Assembly: GCF_021018895.1 (NCBI RefSeq)
Contig: NC_079382.1
Location: 23,276,001-23,340,000, forward strand
Length of the DNA: 64,000 nt
Direction of reading: 5' to 3'
Origin: Seriola aureovittata
Taxonomy: Eukaryota > Chordata > Actinopteri > Carangiformes > Carangidae
How positions within the stretch are numbered: the first letter of the stretch is position 1; every line of letters begins with the position of its first letter. A program made the translations under genes and the position numbers. Below, in pieces: positions 30,668 through 44,612 of this stretch. The notes beneath the pieces were generated by a model. That model saw only the letters and a program-made list of their open reading frames with translations, made no database searches and was not told the DNA's origin.

Positions 30668-33600
30668 TGAAGACAGACATATGATCCCATCCCAGCGGCT
30701 TCAATAGCAATGTCAGCTACCAAAATAAAGGAGAGGTCAGTGTATGTATAAAACCCGGTGCCAGTGTTTTCTGTATATGTCAGAGAGTGGAAAGTCACAT
30801 TTGTGTCTCAGTGTTTCTATCAAATGTCAAGCAGTTGTGTATGGTTTGCTTTTGTCTGCAGTAAGATGGTTGTTTTTACAAACAGCACACTGATGGTGGA
30901 GGGAGCTGGTGATTTATTACATTACCTGCATCAGTGCAGGGAGGTAAATGCATGAAGACAAACTGTAAACTACAATTCAGAACATGATTGTTTGTTACCA
31001 CAAGTGAAAGTTTGTAGTGCTCGATGAGCAAACACAAAGCATTTACAGTTATTAGAAATATTTCAGTCCAGTCCATCAGTTCAGTGCTGCAACTAATAAT
31101 AATCATCCTGAACAGTCAAGAGTTGTTGCGTATTGTAGCATCCAAGGGTTCCCTTCCCTTTATGTTTTTATTTGACCATTTTATTTAGTGTCATATTGTA
31201 TTAGCACTGCAATAATATGCATTAAAAAAAGGTTCATTGGATATTGTTCTCCATTGTTATGTGTTTTAGCTTGTAAGTCTCTTTTTTAAGTTTCAAGCCT
31301 GAAATCACAGTTTTTACAACTTATTTTCTAAATCTTTGATTCAATTTATAGAGTTGTGAATATTGATTACGATACTCCCAACAGTATATATATATTTTAT
31401 CAACCAGTTCTCCAACCTGAACAACCACACAGGTCGTTTTTGTCAACCCTCTGAATGGAGTGTCTCCTCAAATAGCGCCCTATGGCGGCAGGCGTACCGG
31501 AACTTGGTCGTCTGCTTTTGCTCCTGCCGTGAGCGCGCCAACCGTTTTTTTTCTCTCATATTCACGCTGCACTTCTTATGAAGACAAAACAAGAGAAATG
31601 GCTGCAAATACACAAGTGAAAATACACGTCCATGACTTGTCTACAAAGACGACGCACAAAGCGAAATATGGCGTTATCACTTAGCCGACAGTCAGGGCAA
31701 GCCCACAGACATCATAAAGCCCCCCCGCCACAAATGATCAATATATACTCAATAAGTACTGGTAATGGAAATCATGGCATGTACATTTTTGTTTTTAGAA
31801 AATGCTCTAGGCCTCTGTCAAGGACGTGTACTGAGTCTTATTAAACGCTGTTTAATAAGTGATATGTAGTTGCAAATATAAGGTTAACTTTTAAAGAACT
31901 CTCTTAAACTCAGGGGGCATCAGAATGCTGCAAACCTTGTAAAAAGCTATAATAAGACTGACCTTGATCTAATTATTTACAATAATCCAATTATTAATGT
32001 TATAGATCTACTAATTCGTGGTCAAAAACACACCTATGAAAAAACAAACGAGAAAACACTTAACAGCACATAAACTGAAATTTTATTGGGCATGAAAATA
32101 AACATAAATGACAATAACTTTAATAATATATAGATAATTAGCCTGCAACTACAGTAGTAGACTGAATACAAATGACTCAATACACCTCCTTGGCAGAGGT
32201 CTACTGAGCGCATTTTCTAGTTTTCTATCTTGTCAAATTAGATTTAAAAATTACAATTAATGAGAACAGGCTCTCTCAAAAGTAGTTTACACTGCACAAA
32301 GGCTATCAAACTGAAATATTAAAGTATTGAAACATTACCATAATTTATATTAATTAAAATACAGGGTTTGGGTTAAAATAAGTACTTCCTCAACATTAGA
32401 CGATCTTTGTGGTCGTTTTCAATAAGAACAACGTTAACCTTGTCCTCTTCATACTATGTCACTACACTTTCCCCTTTGCTCCTGTAATAGTTACTACGCC
32501 CACTAGATGTCGCCTAGCAACAAAATGTAACCATGGGTCATAACAACCTGCTGCACAAACGACCTGTGGGCTTGTTTTCATGTTCATGTTTCAAGTTTCA
32601 ATGAATCTCCTTGGTGGTGTGTTCAAAGACAATCTGATGTCAGGACATCTGAGAGTCAGTTGCTAAACCACAAATACATTCATGAGCTCTGTTGTTGGAA
32701 AACCAGTCAATAAGGACATGTGACACTGGGAAATGTTATGATGTGTCTTGCCTCTAAAAGGTGAAATCTGAGTGACATTCAACACATCAAGATCAAAATA
32801 ATCGTTGCTAAATTATATTCCATTATAAAGTTCTTCTAATGTAATTGTAACTGTTTGATTGACCAGTGGTCAGGTAGTTGGTGATTCATCCTCTGGTGAT
32901 TTGTATTTATAGACAGAAGATGTCATAAAAGGCAAAGGATGAAAAATGCATCGAAATGCATCTGGAAATTGCAGATTTTTTAGGAGGCAATTATCATATC
33001 AAATTTTACAAGTTTTTAAAGCAGCATATGTAGAACACACAGCGCCCTCTGTCCTTAGACCCACAAATCCCAGACATCCTACAAAGCACTTTGCCCCAGA
33101 AACTAAGCATCAAGGTGATATTCTTGTTATATAGGTGAGTATGTCTATCTATTTACTGCACTTTCTGTTGTTCTGCTTTCCCACACTTTGAACATGCCAG
33201 TTGTTGCATGACCAACAGTAGGGTCTTACAGTGTGGTTTTGGAGGATGAAGAAAGAGACAGTTTCAGGTTCCTCCCTGTTGTGTCATTATACTTCCTGTA
33301 GCAACCGTCAGTGCTGGTGGCTCTAAAACTGCCAGGCACATTTTTTATACATAAACCATCATAAACTAAGTGTTATTTCACATGTAAGCTCTCTTTTGGA
33401 GGTTAACCCTGCAGCGCTGGTTTTGGAGGAGGTTGGACAGCTCTTATCAGTGTCCTTCAAATGTAGTCAGCAGAATTAAAATGATCTTTGATCTGTATGT
33501 GTTCAGCTTTATTGCTGTCTCATCCTGGTCTCTAAACTTTGTCACCAGTTGGCTGTTTGCCAGTGTTCAGAGGTGGACGAAGTCGACAGCTCCTTTACTG

Positions 33601-34376
33601 TAATCAAAGTACAGATCCTCCAGGTCAAACATGACTCCAATACTAATGAAAGTTCTGTCAGATTTTAACTTTCAAATAATGGATTTAGTACTTGATTTTA
33701 AAAATATTTAAGTATTCAAAAGTAAATTTTTTATGTCAACACATTGTTGTATTGTTCCACATTTACAGAACCTAATGACTCTGAAACAGCCTGCTGAATG
33801 AACTGACTGTAGAACCTGTAGAATAAAAAGCTTGTAGAATATACATATAGGGGCGTCGTGTAGCGTAGTGGTTTAAGCAGGCGCCCCATGTGTAGAGGCT
33901 ACAGTCCTCGCTGCAGTCGGCCCCGGTTCGAATCCCGCATTGGACGGCCTTTCGCTGCATGTCACTCCCCCTCTCTCTGCCTCCCCGTTTCCTGTCACTC
34001 TCCACTGTGCTGTCCATTAAAGGCATAAAAGCCCCCAAAAATATACTTTAAAAAGCTTGTAGAATATACATATAATATACAAAGCCTGTAGACATGACCG
34101 TAAATCATTTGACGAACCACAGTATAAAAACGGCAACTACTACAAGCTGTGTGTTTAAAGGTTTATATGGAATTAAACAAACGTTGTATATGTCGACATA
34201 CTTTCTCCAGTTGGACGGGGAATTTTTGTAGCAGTGAGGATGTTTGGTTGTGGTAAACACAGCAAACATTTAAAACGACAGGATCTTTATCTCTAAAACT
34301 TCAAACACGGACATCAGGTCAGATCATGAGTTCAAACTGAGATGTTCAGACATGCAGCAAACTCACTTCAGTCCAG
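30668..34376. other. Intergenic region between Ig receptors and the P450 array
   Basis: No gene is supported. It is AT-rich overall, with a CpG-containing patch at about 31470-31720, a ccactagatgtcgcc core at about 32500, and one complete SINE (separate entry). Several short open frames lack domains and splice signals. Confidence 0.5.
33825..34074 (+). mobile_element. Complete tRNA-derived SINE with 25-bp target duplication
   Basis: The body at 33850-34049 has a pol III A-box-like tagcgtagtgg and a perfect B box ggttcgaatcc, the mark of a tRNA-derived head. The unrelated pyrimidine-rich body ends ttaaaggcataaaagccccc with an A-rich tail. Exact 25-base direct repeats flank it at 33825-33849 and 34050-34074 (starting aaaaagcttg), so the insertion is intact and fairly recent. 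Similar SINEs are, to my knowledge, widespread in percomorph fish. Confidence 0.88.
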
Positions 34377-35427
34377 TATCAGTAGCAGCAGCAAAGAGAT
34401 TCAGGACTGTCACCTTAAGATTTTCATTGTGGAAGTGACTGTTATTAATCCCAGATTCCTGCAGGTAAAGATGTTTCCCCACAGTTATTCAGGTAAATCT
34501 GACCAAAAACATTGTTACATTTCACTAGGTAGTGGTGTAGCATTTGTTTTGATGTGAGATACTGGTGGTTTAGTGTGACATCTAGTGGCAGTGACGATTG
34601 TTTACAGAACCTTTAACTAAAAAGACATTGGAAGAGCTGAGTGTAAAGTGGTGAATACTAAAATTAACAGCAATATTTCAACATATTTAGCTTCAATTAA
34701 TGTTAAAGAAAAGTACAGTGAATTTTTTAAAAGTCTCTTTTTTACTAGATTTACAGCATTATTTTGAAACTGTCATATTTACTTCGCTTGAAAAAGTGTT
34801 TTGATGTAATGTTAATGTTACCTCTAAATATGAAATCTAAATGTTAATAAATTTAAATGTAAATATTAAATCTAAATGTTAAATATTACATCTAAATGTT
34901 GGTGAAACTAAATATGTAGCTAATGCAAATTCACACTACTGGTTAGAGGAAGTACCAAAATAAAAGCTTCAATCCACGCTCAAACCTGTTTGGTCCTAGG
35001 ACTGTTATCATATCACTTTATTAAGTTTTCATGTATTTTCAGTTGAGAATGTATTAACATCAAGATTTGATAGATTAGAATAGAATAGAAGAGAATAGAA
35101 GTTTCCAAACCTCAAGATTTTGCTTTCGGACCAGAGAGGCATCCACAAGGCCTCTGCACATCTGATGGTTGAGGGTCTCTCTTAAATGATTGACCAGTGC
35201 TAAGTTCTCTTTTACAATGAGGGCAGTAATCTTTTGGTATTCTTCTCTGTCACCAACCAATTTGCCGATCCAAAAAAAGTGAAAAATTAAACTATTTCTT
35301 GAACAAAATGACTAAAGTTAATGTTGTCATCGTATTCAAATCTGCTGCCATATACAGTACGATGGAGAAGAAAATATTAGAGATGGCATAGTTCATTTGT
35401 TGGGCTGTATCAAAGGCTTTTCCTTAT
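34377..35427 (-). pseudogene. CYP2K pseudogene fragment (exons 4, 5 and 6)
   Basis: Minus-strand remains in correct order. At about 35320-35427 there is a partial exon 4 (the bases for the G-S-R-F-E-Y-D-D region and for the exon start near AFDTAQ). At 35111-35275 there is an exon 5 with RETLNHQMCRGLVDASLVRK. At 34377-34458 there is the first part of exon 6 with the cag acceptor. Exon 4 and 6 ends are missing, exon 5 lacks its first codons and acceptor, and no heme-binding exon follows. It is clearly non-functional. Confidence 0.8.
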
Positions 35428-36071
35428 ACCAGAGAAAACAAATCAAAATCAAAGCAGATTTTAAAAGGCAGCTAATCACTCATTTGATAAGAAAAGAAAA
35501 AGAAATTCACCTTTGAATTTCTTACAGACATCGATAAGGATCCTTTAATTTAGTAACTGTTCTGATTCATGTGACCTTTTTCAAGTTGGTTCTAGAGAAG
35601 ATGCTGCCTGGAGACTGCTGGAGGCCTTAAATGCTTGTGTGGGAAAGACTGGAAATAACCATAAGATAATTTAAAAGCATGCTTTGTATAATTTGATATA
35701 TCAGACATGAAGCCTTCTCTTAGAAGTTCAAACTCCTCTGCTTTGTTTGGCCACCATCACCCTCACCTCATAAACGCACATTTTTACTTCCTAAAGACTA
35801 TGTGGTACAAAGAAAGTGACATCTCATGAGATACAACATATGACATTGTCATTTTGCATCACAAGTTACTAGACAACCATATTTTGGATCATGATACATA
35901 TAATCTGTTACCTGCTCTGCAAGCCCAGTATGTTGCCAGTGACATTAGCCCATTGCTGGGACAGTTTAAAGAAGCTGTTAATTTTATTCTATTTACTTAC
36001 ATTAGTGCTGTTGAATATTCTCACTACTTTTAAAACAATTGTGGTTTTTCATTACTAAGCCCTCCCCCTCA
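35428..36071. other. 3' flank of CYP2K gene A
   Basis: AT-rich. The segment near 35820-35910 resembles 48115-48260 downstream of gene C (ttttgcatcacaagttac), showing that 3' flanks were duplicated with the genes. Confidence 0.5.
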
Positions 36072-39000
36072 TCACATACAGGGGACAGCACAAAGTTTAT
36101 GAGGTGAAGGGCTGAGGCTGAGGCCCATGTGTGCAGTCAGATCCAGTTCATCCTCTGAAAGTCCGGGCGGAGGAGTGAAACGAAAGTGCTGTAGGAGGGA
36201 GGTGAAGAAGATGAAGAGCTCCATCCTGGCCAGACTCTCTCCGAGACAAATCCTGCGACCTGTGAGGGACAGCACAGAAACACTTCAAGTCATCGGCCAG
36301 TAGAAATGAACACTGACATTAAGAGACGTTCGAACTCACAAACCTGCAGAAAAAGGTAGGAATGCATCTCGCTTGACAAACTTTCCATCTTTGTCCAGGA
36401 AGTGAGCAGGATAAAAGGAGTATGGTTTCTCCCACTCACTTTCATCATACAGGACAGATGTGAGGAGAGGATACACTGTGGTCCCCTGTAGACAACATAA
36501 AATTTGTGATGCTTTTCTGTACGCATCATATTATCCCTTAATTATTTATTTTGATGAAATACTAAAACGTTTTAAGGACTTTGTTGAACAACTTAATAGA
36601 TAAAAAGATAGAATTTTTCAAATACATTGATAAGTCTCAAAAAAGGATAATTCAACAGATAAAAAGAATTAGAAAAATATCACATGTTCATTTTAACACT
36701 GATGAAACATACTGACAGTAGGTTCACATTTTTGGTTCTAAATAAATGACCTAACAACTATTGGATGAACTCCAATGCAATTTGGTGCAGATATCAGTGG
36801 TCACCTTTCATTTGGCGCCATCATCAGGTCAAAAATATTATTGTCCAATACTTTGACTTATGATCAAATGCTTTTAAAATGAATGACCGTCCTGTCAGCT
36901 TCAGCTGTTCATGTTGACGTCAGTATTTAGCCAGCCAAGCAAAGCCTCACAGTTACTGGTGTGGCTGTCAACTCTACGCTCGTTTGTAATCTTGTTCATT
37001 TATTACACATTATCTCATTCAATTAATTTACCAAACATTTTTGAGGTGTTTTATTTATTTTGTGTTTTCTTGCTTGTTGGATTTTATCTTCCATATTAGT
37101 AGTTATGTTGAGTCTGACCTTCTTGATGAAGTAACCCTGGAAAGTGATGTCTTGGCTCGTTTTGTGAGGCAGTGACATGGGGGAGATGTTGGCCAGTCTC
37201 TGTGTCTCATGGATGACAGCGTCAGTGAAGGGCAGGTTCTTCCTGTCTTCAACCTGCACCTGACGACTTCCTATCACCCTGCTCAGCTCCTCCTGGACCT
37301 GGTCTGGGAGGGAGGGAATCTCTTTTATTTATATGATGAAGCTTGGAATGTGTGGTTAAGTTTGAAATCTGTGCACGTTTACAGTCTGTTACCTTGGATT
37401 TTTGGATATTTAGCCATAAATAGGAGCCCCCATCTGATTGTAGTTGAGGTTGTTTCAGTGCCAGCACCAAACAGTTGAATAACTGTCATCAAAAGGTTTT
37501 CATTGTGGAAGTGACTGTTGGTAATCTCAGATTTCTGCAAATACAGAGAAAAATTAAGGAAATCTTGAAGTAGACCTTTACCTGGCATCAGTGAGGATAT
37601 TGTTTGTTTGGTTTTGGTGTATGTTTTGGTGCTTATTACTCTGAATGGAAAGTTAAGCAACGGCAGGAAGTGAGTTGACCTCATTTGGGTTCAGATATGC
37701 CCACGTGTTGACACTTCCTGCCTGTTTGAACTTGGATGCAAGCAGATGTCACTTTAAGATCCCTGGATTCTCTTTACTGGAGAGCTACCCATGTCCATGA
37801 CACCTTGAACTCTCTACGTGGCCACTAATCGGGAGCTGCAGGATGTTACTGGTGCAGTAAAGAGCAACACTACTCAAGCTACATGGTATCGCTAGTCATC
37901 TTCACAAGTAGCTGCTGATCTTCCTCTCCAGGGGCACGACTGTGGTAATGGGCACTGCGTACATCAGCAGAGGCCAGCCACATGAATGAATGACTGGCAC
38001 ACAGAGAGGGCCAGTAAAGACACTAATGGAGCCGGTAAAACCTTTGAAAATATTATAGATGTTTTGAAAGTCCACCGGCCAACCAGGACTTGAACCAGTT
38101 GTCGATATGGTCAGTATGCTCTGGTCATCACTTTCTTTGTTGGAGGCCTTAGATGAAAAACATGGTTTCTTCAGAGGAGGAAGATCACTTTCACTGGAAC
38201 ACTGTGTGCTTCATTGTGCAATCTTGCACACAGGTGTTCCCTGTGTCTAATAAAGGTGTTGAGAGCCAACATTTGGATGAACTGACTTGCGCTGACGTGC
38301 ACGCACAGGTGGACCGGCTACTAAAACAAAGACCAGAGAAACTCGGATTTTAACACAAACGGAGGGGGTGTGACCGGCTGTCAAAACGAGGAACATAGAA
38401 TCTCAGATTACATCAATTACAAAGGGGGTGTGCATTCGTTCTCTGCTCAGGAGAACATGACACTATGAAAACACATACCATCCCTACTCAAGTCTAGAAC
38501 ATCTACATGTTGAATCAAAGTTCATACTTGGCATGAAGTGTCAATTGGAAATTATTTGCTAGCAATGAGCATTACAGAAATTATGATAGGCAGGTGATTA
38601 CCAACCTCCAGATGTTGCTTGCGGACCAAAAACGCGTCCACAAAACCTCTGCACATCTGTGGATTGAGGGTCTCTTTCAGACGTCTGACAAGCTCCAAGT
38701 TCATTTTCTTATTGGCTTCATACAATTTGCAGAATTTCTTCTTGTTACTGATCCATCTACCAATCCATGGGAACAGGTTGTACACCTGTCAAAATATTTA
38801 TATACATTAGTATTTAAAATAATGTGAAGGTTTTGCTTTTGTAACTCATTCAGTTTTGCTTAGTTCCAAGATATTGTTATTTGTAATTAAATCACGGTCC
38901 TGAAAATCTTATATTCATAAACATATGAAATGATACCTGTATAGATGGAGAGCCCACAAGAAGAGTGTATTTGTTTGTTCGATCTACCAGAGATGTAAAT

Positions 39001-40744
39001 TCTGGGTCATCATATTCAAACCTGCTGCCATAGACCATGGAGCAGATAATATTAGAGACTGCATAGTTTATTGGTTGGGTCATATCAAAGGCTTCGCCTG
39101 CAAACAGAAAAACAAACGTCAACAACCAAAATTGAAATCATAGCTGATTCTTTTGAAGAGTGTTGCTTATCATGCAGGTGGTTAAAACACGTACCTTTGA
39201 ATTTCTTAAACACTTCAGTAAGTTGCTGACTTTCCTCACAGATTTTGTCCTCACATGCCTTTTTACCCATCCCATAATCTCTCAGGTTCGTCAAAGCAAA
39301 GCGCCTCATTTCTTTCCATGATTCTCCATTGGACCATAAAACCCCTGAGATGAAGCATTTCAACAGAATATGTTAAATCAGTAACTGATCATCAGTGGTA
39401 AGTCCATAATCATTTGCCAATGGTTAAATGGTTTATGCTAAAGATTTAAAACATAGAAATCAATTTTTTGTTTCCTTTTGTTTCTTGTCTTACCATGTCC
39501 TTGACTTGCTTCTTGCATAACTTGCAAAATATTCAACCCAATTAGGCCCACAATTTGTCCTTTTAGCTTTTTCATACCTTTGTATTTTTCCTAATAAAAT
39601 TGTCATTTTTGAAAGTTTCACCAAGTGCTATACATATCCAGAATCAACATAATCTCTGCTAATTATATATGTCACTCAACAAAGATTTCAGTTCAGTATA
39701 ATACAGGTTAATAGCTAATAAAACAAACAAACAGAAAAATAAAAAAACTGTACCACATATTTGTTTGAACTGGTCTAGAGGCGATTTGACGTTTCTGTAT
39801 CTGATCATCGTACTGCTCATTCTTTGGAGCAGTATTTAGGGCCTTTACACCTGACAAATGGTTTTTAAAAAAAAAAATGTAAATTTTAATGTTGGTTTAT
39901 TGAAAACAAACAAAACAAACAGGCTTGATAGAAAGCGATCATCTAGTTTGAGAAGAAAAAAAAACGGCACGTCTCTAGCTGAAATGGTCACAGAGTAATT
40001 ACATTCTGAAGACAACATGATATTCAGAAGTATATATGTCCCGTGACCACAGGCTTCATTGTGAAATCATTACATGAGCATTTGTTAAATAAGTAACTGA
40101 TCATAACTAGAGCCTGTGAACATTGTCTAAAGGTTGAGTGGTGCAACACACGTATTAAGAAGAAAAAGCTTTTTGGTGTTGGTCTTACCATGTCCTTGAC
40201 TAACATCGTTCATTATTTGCATCTGGGCTCGTTCTCCGAACTCTTCAGCGTGGTTGACAAGAGCTTCCTTCACTGTCTTGTATCCTGCCAGGACCACCAC
40301 TTTCTTGGGTCCCAAATAGATGGTGAACACTGATCCATATTTCTTGGAAAACTATGGACATCAGCATATATAAGATATTTTCTTAAAACACATATACACA
40401 CACTTGTCCTTCTATCTTTGTCGCAACTGAATGCCTAACCCTAACCCTAAAATCAAGTCTTAACTGGCCAAAATCTCTTAACTTTCCCAAAATGCAGACA
40501 CACAAGAAAGAGAAAAGGACCCAGTCATTGTCTTTACCTTCAGTAACGTTTCGTAGGGCCTCTTGAGATCCATCTGCAGCAGGTTACCAAGCAGGGGAAG
40601 CGGTCTGGGGCCTGGAGGCTCCTTCTTGTCCTCCTGGGAGGTGAAGCTGAAGGTCGAAACAAGGTAGACGAGCAGCAAGATCATTATAGTTCCCAACAGG
40701 GAGACAGAACTGAAGGTCTGGAGAAATAGATCTAATATCTCCAT
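36072..40744 (-). CDS. cyp2k1-like: Cytochrome P450 2K-like, gene A
   Basis: Nine exons read 5' to 3' on the minus strand: 40538-40744, 40189-40351, 39195-39344, 38937-39097, 38606-38785, 37393-37534, 37119-37303, 36344-36485, 36072-36259; 505 residues, the usual CYP2K length. Features in order: signal-anchor (about residues 10-32), [12 protein letters not shown] hinge, C-helix WKEMR, I-helix [10 protein letters not shown]-helix ETQR, and heme loop [11 protein letters not shown] with the thiolate cysteine. It is a microsomal monooxygenase using P450 reductase; CYP2K enzymes oxidise fatty acids and xenobiotics such as aflatoxin in trout. SRS5 reads [13 protein letters not shown]. Intron 2 keeps a relic of a second exon 2 and intron 5 holds a dispersed repeat. 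It sits at the 3' end of the array, and proximal promoter sequence resembles genes B and C. Confidence 0.94.
39494..39535 (-). pseudogene. Relic of a duplicated CYP2K exon 2, inside gene A intron 2
   Basis: The bases read, on the minus strand, [13 protein letters not shown] followed by a gtaag donor, like the end of exon 2. Upstream codons and the acceptor are lost. It records an internal exon duplication or an older gene between copies. Confidence 0.7.
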
Positions 40745-40844
40745 GATTAAATAAAGTGTCCTGAAGCTGTTAGTGTCCTGACAAATAGGTCTCAGCCTTT
40801 AGCACTGAGTGTTTTAATAAAGAGGGATGTCTTTTATGGCTTCA

Positions 40845-40885
40845 AATGGAGAACAGGCACAGCCCACGGGGAGGGGCAATCTCAA
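40845..40885 (-). promoter_or_regulatory. Conserved proximal promoter block, gene A
   Basis: On the + strand it reads ggcacagcccacggggaggg, about 110-135 bases upstream of the ATG. A CATAAAAG TATA-like string lies just downstream on the minus strand (about 40834-40841). Matching blocks precede genes B and C. Confidence 0.5.
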
Positions 40886-42076
40886 TGTCCTCTGAAATCT
40901 GTGTAACAGATTCACAGTACACAGATCCTGTTTACTGTCATGTTGCCTAAATAGATCACTTGATTTTCTAATAAGAAAAAAAAACAACTTCCCACCATGC
41001 AGTGTTTTTATTACTATATTGAGGAAACCTTTCGTGACGGAAATCTTACTGAAAAGGAAAGATTATCTGAAGCTAAATGAGACTGATGAAATTCTCCTTT
41101 ATTACTCTTTTCAGCATGTACACAGAAGATACAGTTACACTCAACACTCAGTTACATGTGCAAGTGACATTGGCCTAATGCTTCTCCATCCAGGAAGGAG
41201 TGCAGGAAGGTGTATAAGACAGGTTTGCTACTGTCATGAAAGGCATGTTTTAGTCAGCTTAATATTTATCTTATTTAAAAGCCACTGAACATCAAATATG
41301 ACCTCATAGTACCTTCCTCCCAGAAAACTCCTGCCCCAATGGTCACACTGATGGTCAGACAAATGCCCCAGACAAAACGTTCTTTGCTCCTTTACAAGAG
41401 TAAACATTTCCTATCAAACGTTTCACCTCCAATGTCTACTTATAGGCTGATTGTGAAATCAGTACATGATGAAAACACAGCATAATTGTAATTTTCCTCA
41501 CAATTCTTATGTAAGAAGGTATCTGCAAAGTTTGTGTTATTCTATAATATCCAGTTATTGCACCGAATGCATGATAACCTTGTTTTGATGTTGGTTAAGG
41601 TTAGGCAAACATCATCGTCCTAGTTAATGTTGTGGTCACGGTGACATGAGATGCTTTCAGAACTTTTTCAAGGCACAAAAATATAGCACATCATGGACTA
41701 GAAAAAGAACTACCAGCCGACATCATCTTTGCGTAATTTAATTTTTTTAGCAAAACTTAGTATTTGTGAAAAGAAGTTGGGAATATGAAAACAATTTCTG
41801 GTAGAACGCGTTGCACTGTGAATTCACACTTCAGGTTAGCTGACGCCACAAAGGTCAAATATCTTGAGGTCTTGTTTGACGTGGAAACCAAATGTTACAT
41901 TTTTACTTTTCTCAAGTTACAGGAAAACCATTTTAGTAACAGTTTCACTGTGATTCTGCTGTAAGTATGATGAGTAGCCAATGAGAAATTCAACACAGAT
42001 TTTTTTAATTACATAAGTCATGTTGAACATTTCCAGCACTGTTTACCAAGCCCTCCCCCTCACACACAGGGAAAGC
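40886..42076. other. Intergenic between CYP2K genes A and B
   Basis: The 41045-41200 part resembles intron 2 of gene C at about 51595-51720 (tccttatta-type and gatacagttaca blocks). This shows reshuffled CYP-unit DNA. No exon is seen. Confidence 0.5.
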
Positions 42077-44559
42077 TCACAGTTTATGGGGTAAAGGGTC
42101 GACGATCAGGTGCAAATGAACCTGATTCTGTTCATCCTCTGAAACTCCAGGTGGAAGAGAGAAACGAAAGCACTGCAGGAGGTTGGTAAAGAAGATGAAG
42201 AGCTCCATCCTGGCCAGACTCTCTCCGGGACAAACTCTGCGACCTGTGAGAGAGAACAGAGGAAACACTTCAGGCTATCTGCCAGGAAAAACACACATGA
42301 AAAGGAAGAAGTGCTGAAACTCACAAACCTGCAGAAAAAGGTAGGAATGCATCTCGCTTGACAAACTTCCCGTCTTTGTCCAGGAAGTGAGCAGGATAAA
42401 AGGAGTGTGGTCTCTCCCACTCACTCTCATCAAACAGGACAGACACCATGAGAGGGTACACTGTGGTCCCCTGTGGACAATACAGAACATTTAGAACATT
42501 TCCACATTATAGTTGATAGTATTCTCTTCAAACAACTTATAAATGTTTCAGGCATCTGGATGTCTCTTACACCTGTAACGACTCTCACTTTTTGGGGTTT
42601 CGGGACATGAAGATGATAAAGTTAAAGGATTAGGAATTTGATAATTTTGATTATTTCTTGCACTTGCCTTGCACCATTACTAGTTGCTGAACAGCTCTAC
42701 TAAGCCATTACAAAAGATTTAATATGAACAACAATGTCCAGATTTATATTAACCCATGATAAACGTCACATTCACATTCAAGAGCGTGCCCCCCTCCTAA
42801 GTTAATCTTGCTTTGACTAGCCTCTGTAAGACAATAGTGTGGGTTCTTCAACCAAACTTTACCCATTAATGATAAAAATGGGTTTTATTTGTAATAATTC
42901 TGTCAAGTCAGACTTGGTTCTTCTTATGAATTGTTTCAACCTTTTTAATGAAGTGACCCTGGAAGGTGATGTCTTTGGTGGTTTTGTGAGGCAGCGACAT
43001 GGGGGCGATGTTGGCCAGTCTCTGAATCTCATGGATGACAGCGTTGGTGAAGGACAGGTTCTTCTTGTCCTCCACTTGCACCTGACGACTTCCTACCACG
43101 CTGCTCAGCTCCTCCTGGACCTGGTCTGGGAGATTGGAAGTTTTAAAATCAGATGTTGTTGCTTGGACTGTTTGTTGCTGTATGGAAGCTGCGGATGTCT
43201 TAAGATGTCTTACTCTGGATTTTTGGATTTTTGGCCATAAGCAGGAGTCCAAATTTCAGTGTAGTTACTGTTGTCTCGGAGCCGGCAGAAAACATATTCG
43301 TGACTGATCTCAAAAGGTTTTCATTGTGGAAGTGACTGTTGGTAATCCCAGATTCCTGCAGGTAATATAGTATTAGTGCAGCTATTCAAACAAATGTTTA
43401 TCCCATTTTTATTTTTCACTTAGTGTAAAAGAAATAGACTTTCTTCTCTGCTGTTTTAGTCTAACAGAGAAACCATACAGTACATATTCCATCAGTTTTC
43501 AATCAATTGGAAACGTTAGTAGTACAGCAGTAGTATAGTAGTAGTTATTAGTTTGAATTCTGGGGGATTAAATCACCACTGAGACTTGTGGCTGTACCAG
43601 CCTCTTAGAGGCCATCCCTTTCCGCTAAATGCCTTGGCTCATTATTTAATTGTTATTTAACAATCACAACATCATCAGACAAAATGAACAGAAAAGGCCT
43701 AAAGGTTAATGCCAGTAGCTGTTGCTGTGCTCAGCTATACTGGCAAACGAGTGAAAACAGCTGAAGTTAAAAGCAATAAAAGGTTGTCATATTCAGTACA
43801 AAAATAATCTGTTCCCACATCTAAATGACCAACAAATGTATATTTACGTTTGTAAAACACACAAAAAATGCTGTGTACATTTGCAGCAACATTCACACAG
43901 CCACTATCCATCAGCTCCATAAACCAACATATCATTTCTCATAGGTATGTTTCCCAACCTCCAGGTTTTTCTTGTGGACCAGAAAGGCATCCACAAAGCC
44001 TCTGCACATCTGTGGGTTGAGGGTCTCTTCCAGACGTCTGAACAGCTCTAGGTTGTGTTTTGTAATGTCAGCATCTAAGTTATGGAACTCCTTCCTGTTT
44101 GGGATCCATTTGCAGAACCATGGGAACATGTTGTACATCTGTCAAAAAATATTATAATATTTAACAAAGATTTAAATAGGAGAGTGAAAAATTCATTCCG
44201 ACTGTAATATTTTATGTGCTATGGTACCTGTATGGAAGGGGAGACCATAAGTGCTAAGCGCCTGTTTACCCTTTTAATCAGAGATGTAAACTCTGGATCA
44301 TTATATTCATATCTGCTTCCATAGACAATGGAGCAGATAATATTAGAGACGGCACAGTGGATTGGTTGGGCTATATCAACAGTTTCTCCTGCAGAAAGGG
44401 AAACAGCAAAAAGTGAATGATATTTTTCACAAAAATGTTGTTGACATGGTTTATTATGCAGTAGCATTGAAGGCATGTATTATTATTATTATTATTACTT
44501 TGAACTTCGAGCTACAGGAACTGTTTAACCATCAGAGTAGCTTTCCCATAGACTGCAAT

Positions 44560-44612
<53 letters not shown>

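Noticed and set aside
33850..34049. True tRNA gene
   Set aside because: The A and B boxes belong to a SINE head: an unrelated body, an A-rich tail and target-site duplications are present, and no cloverleaf acceptor pairing was seen.
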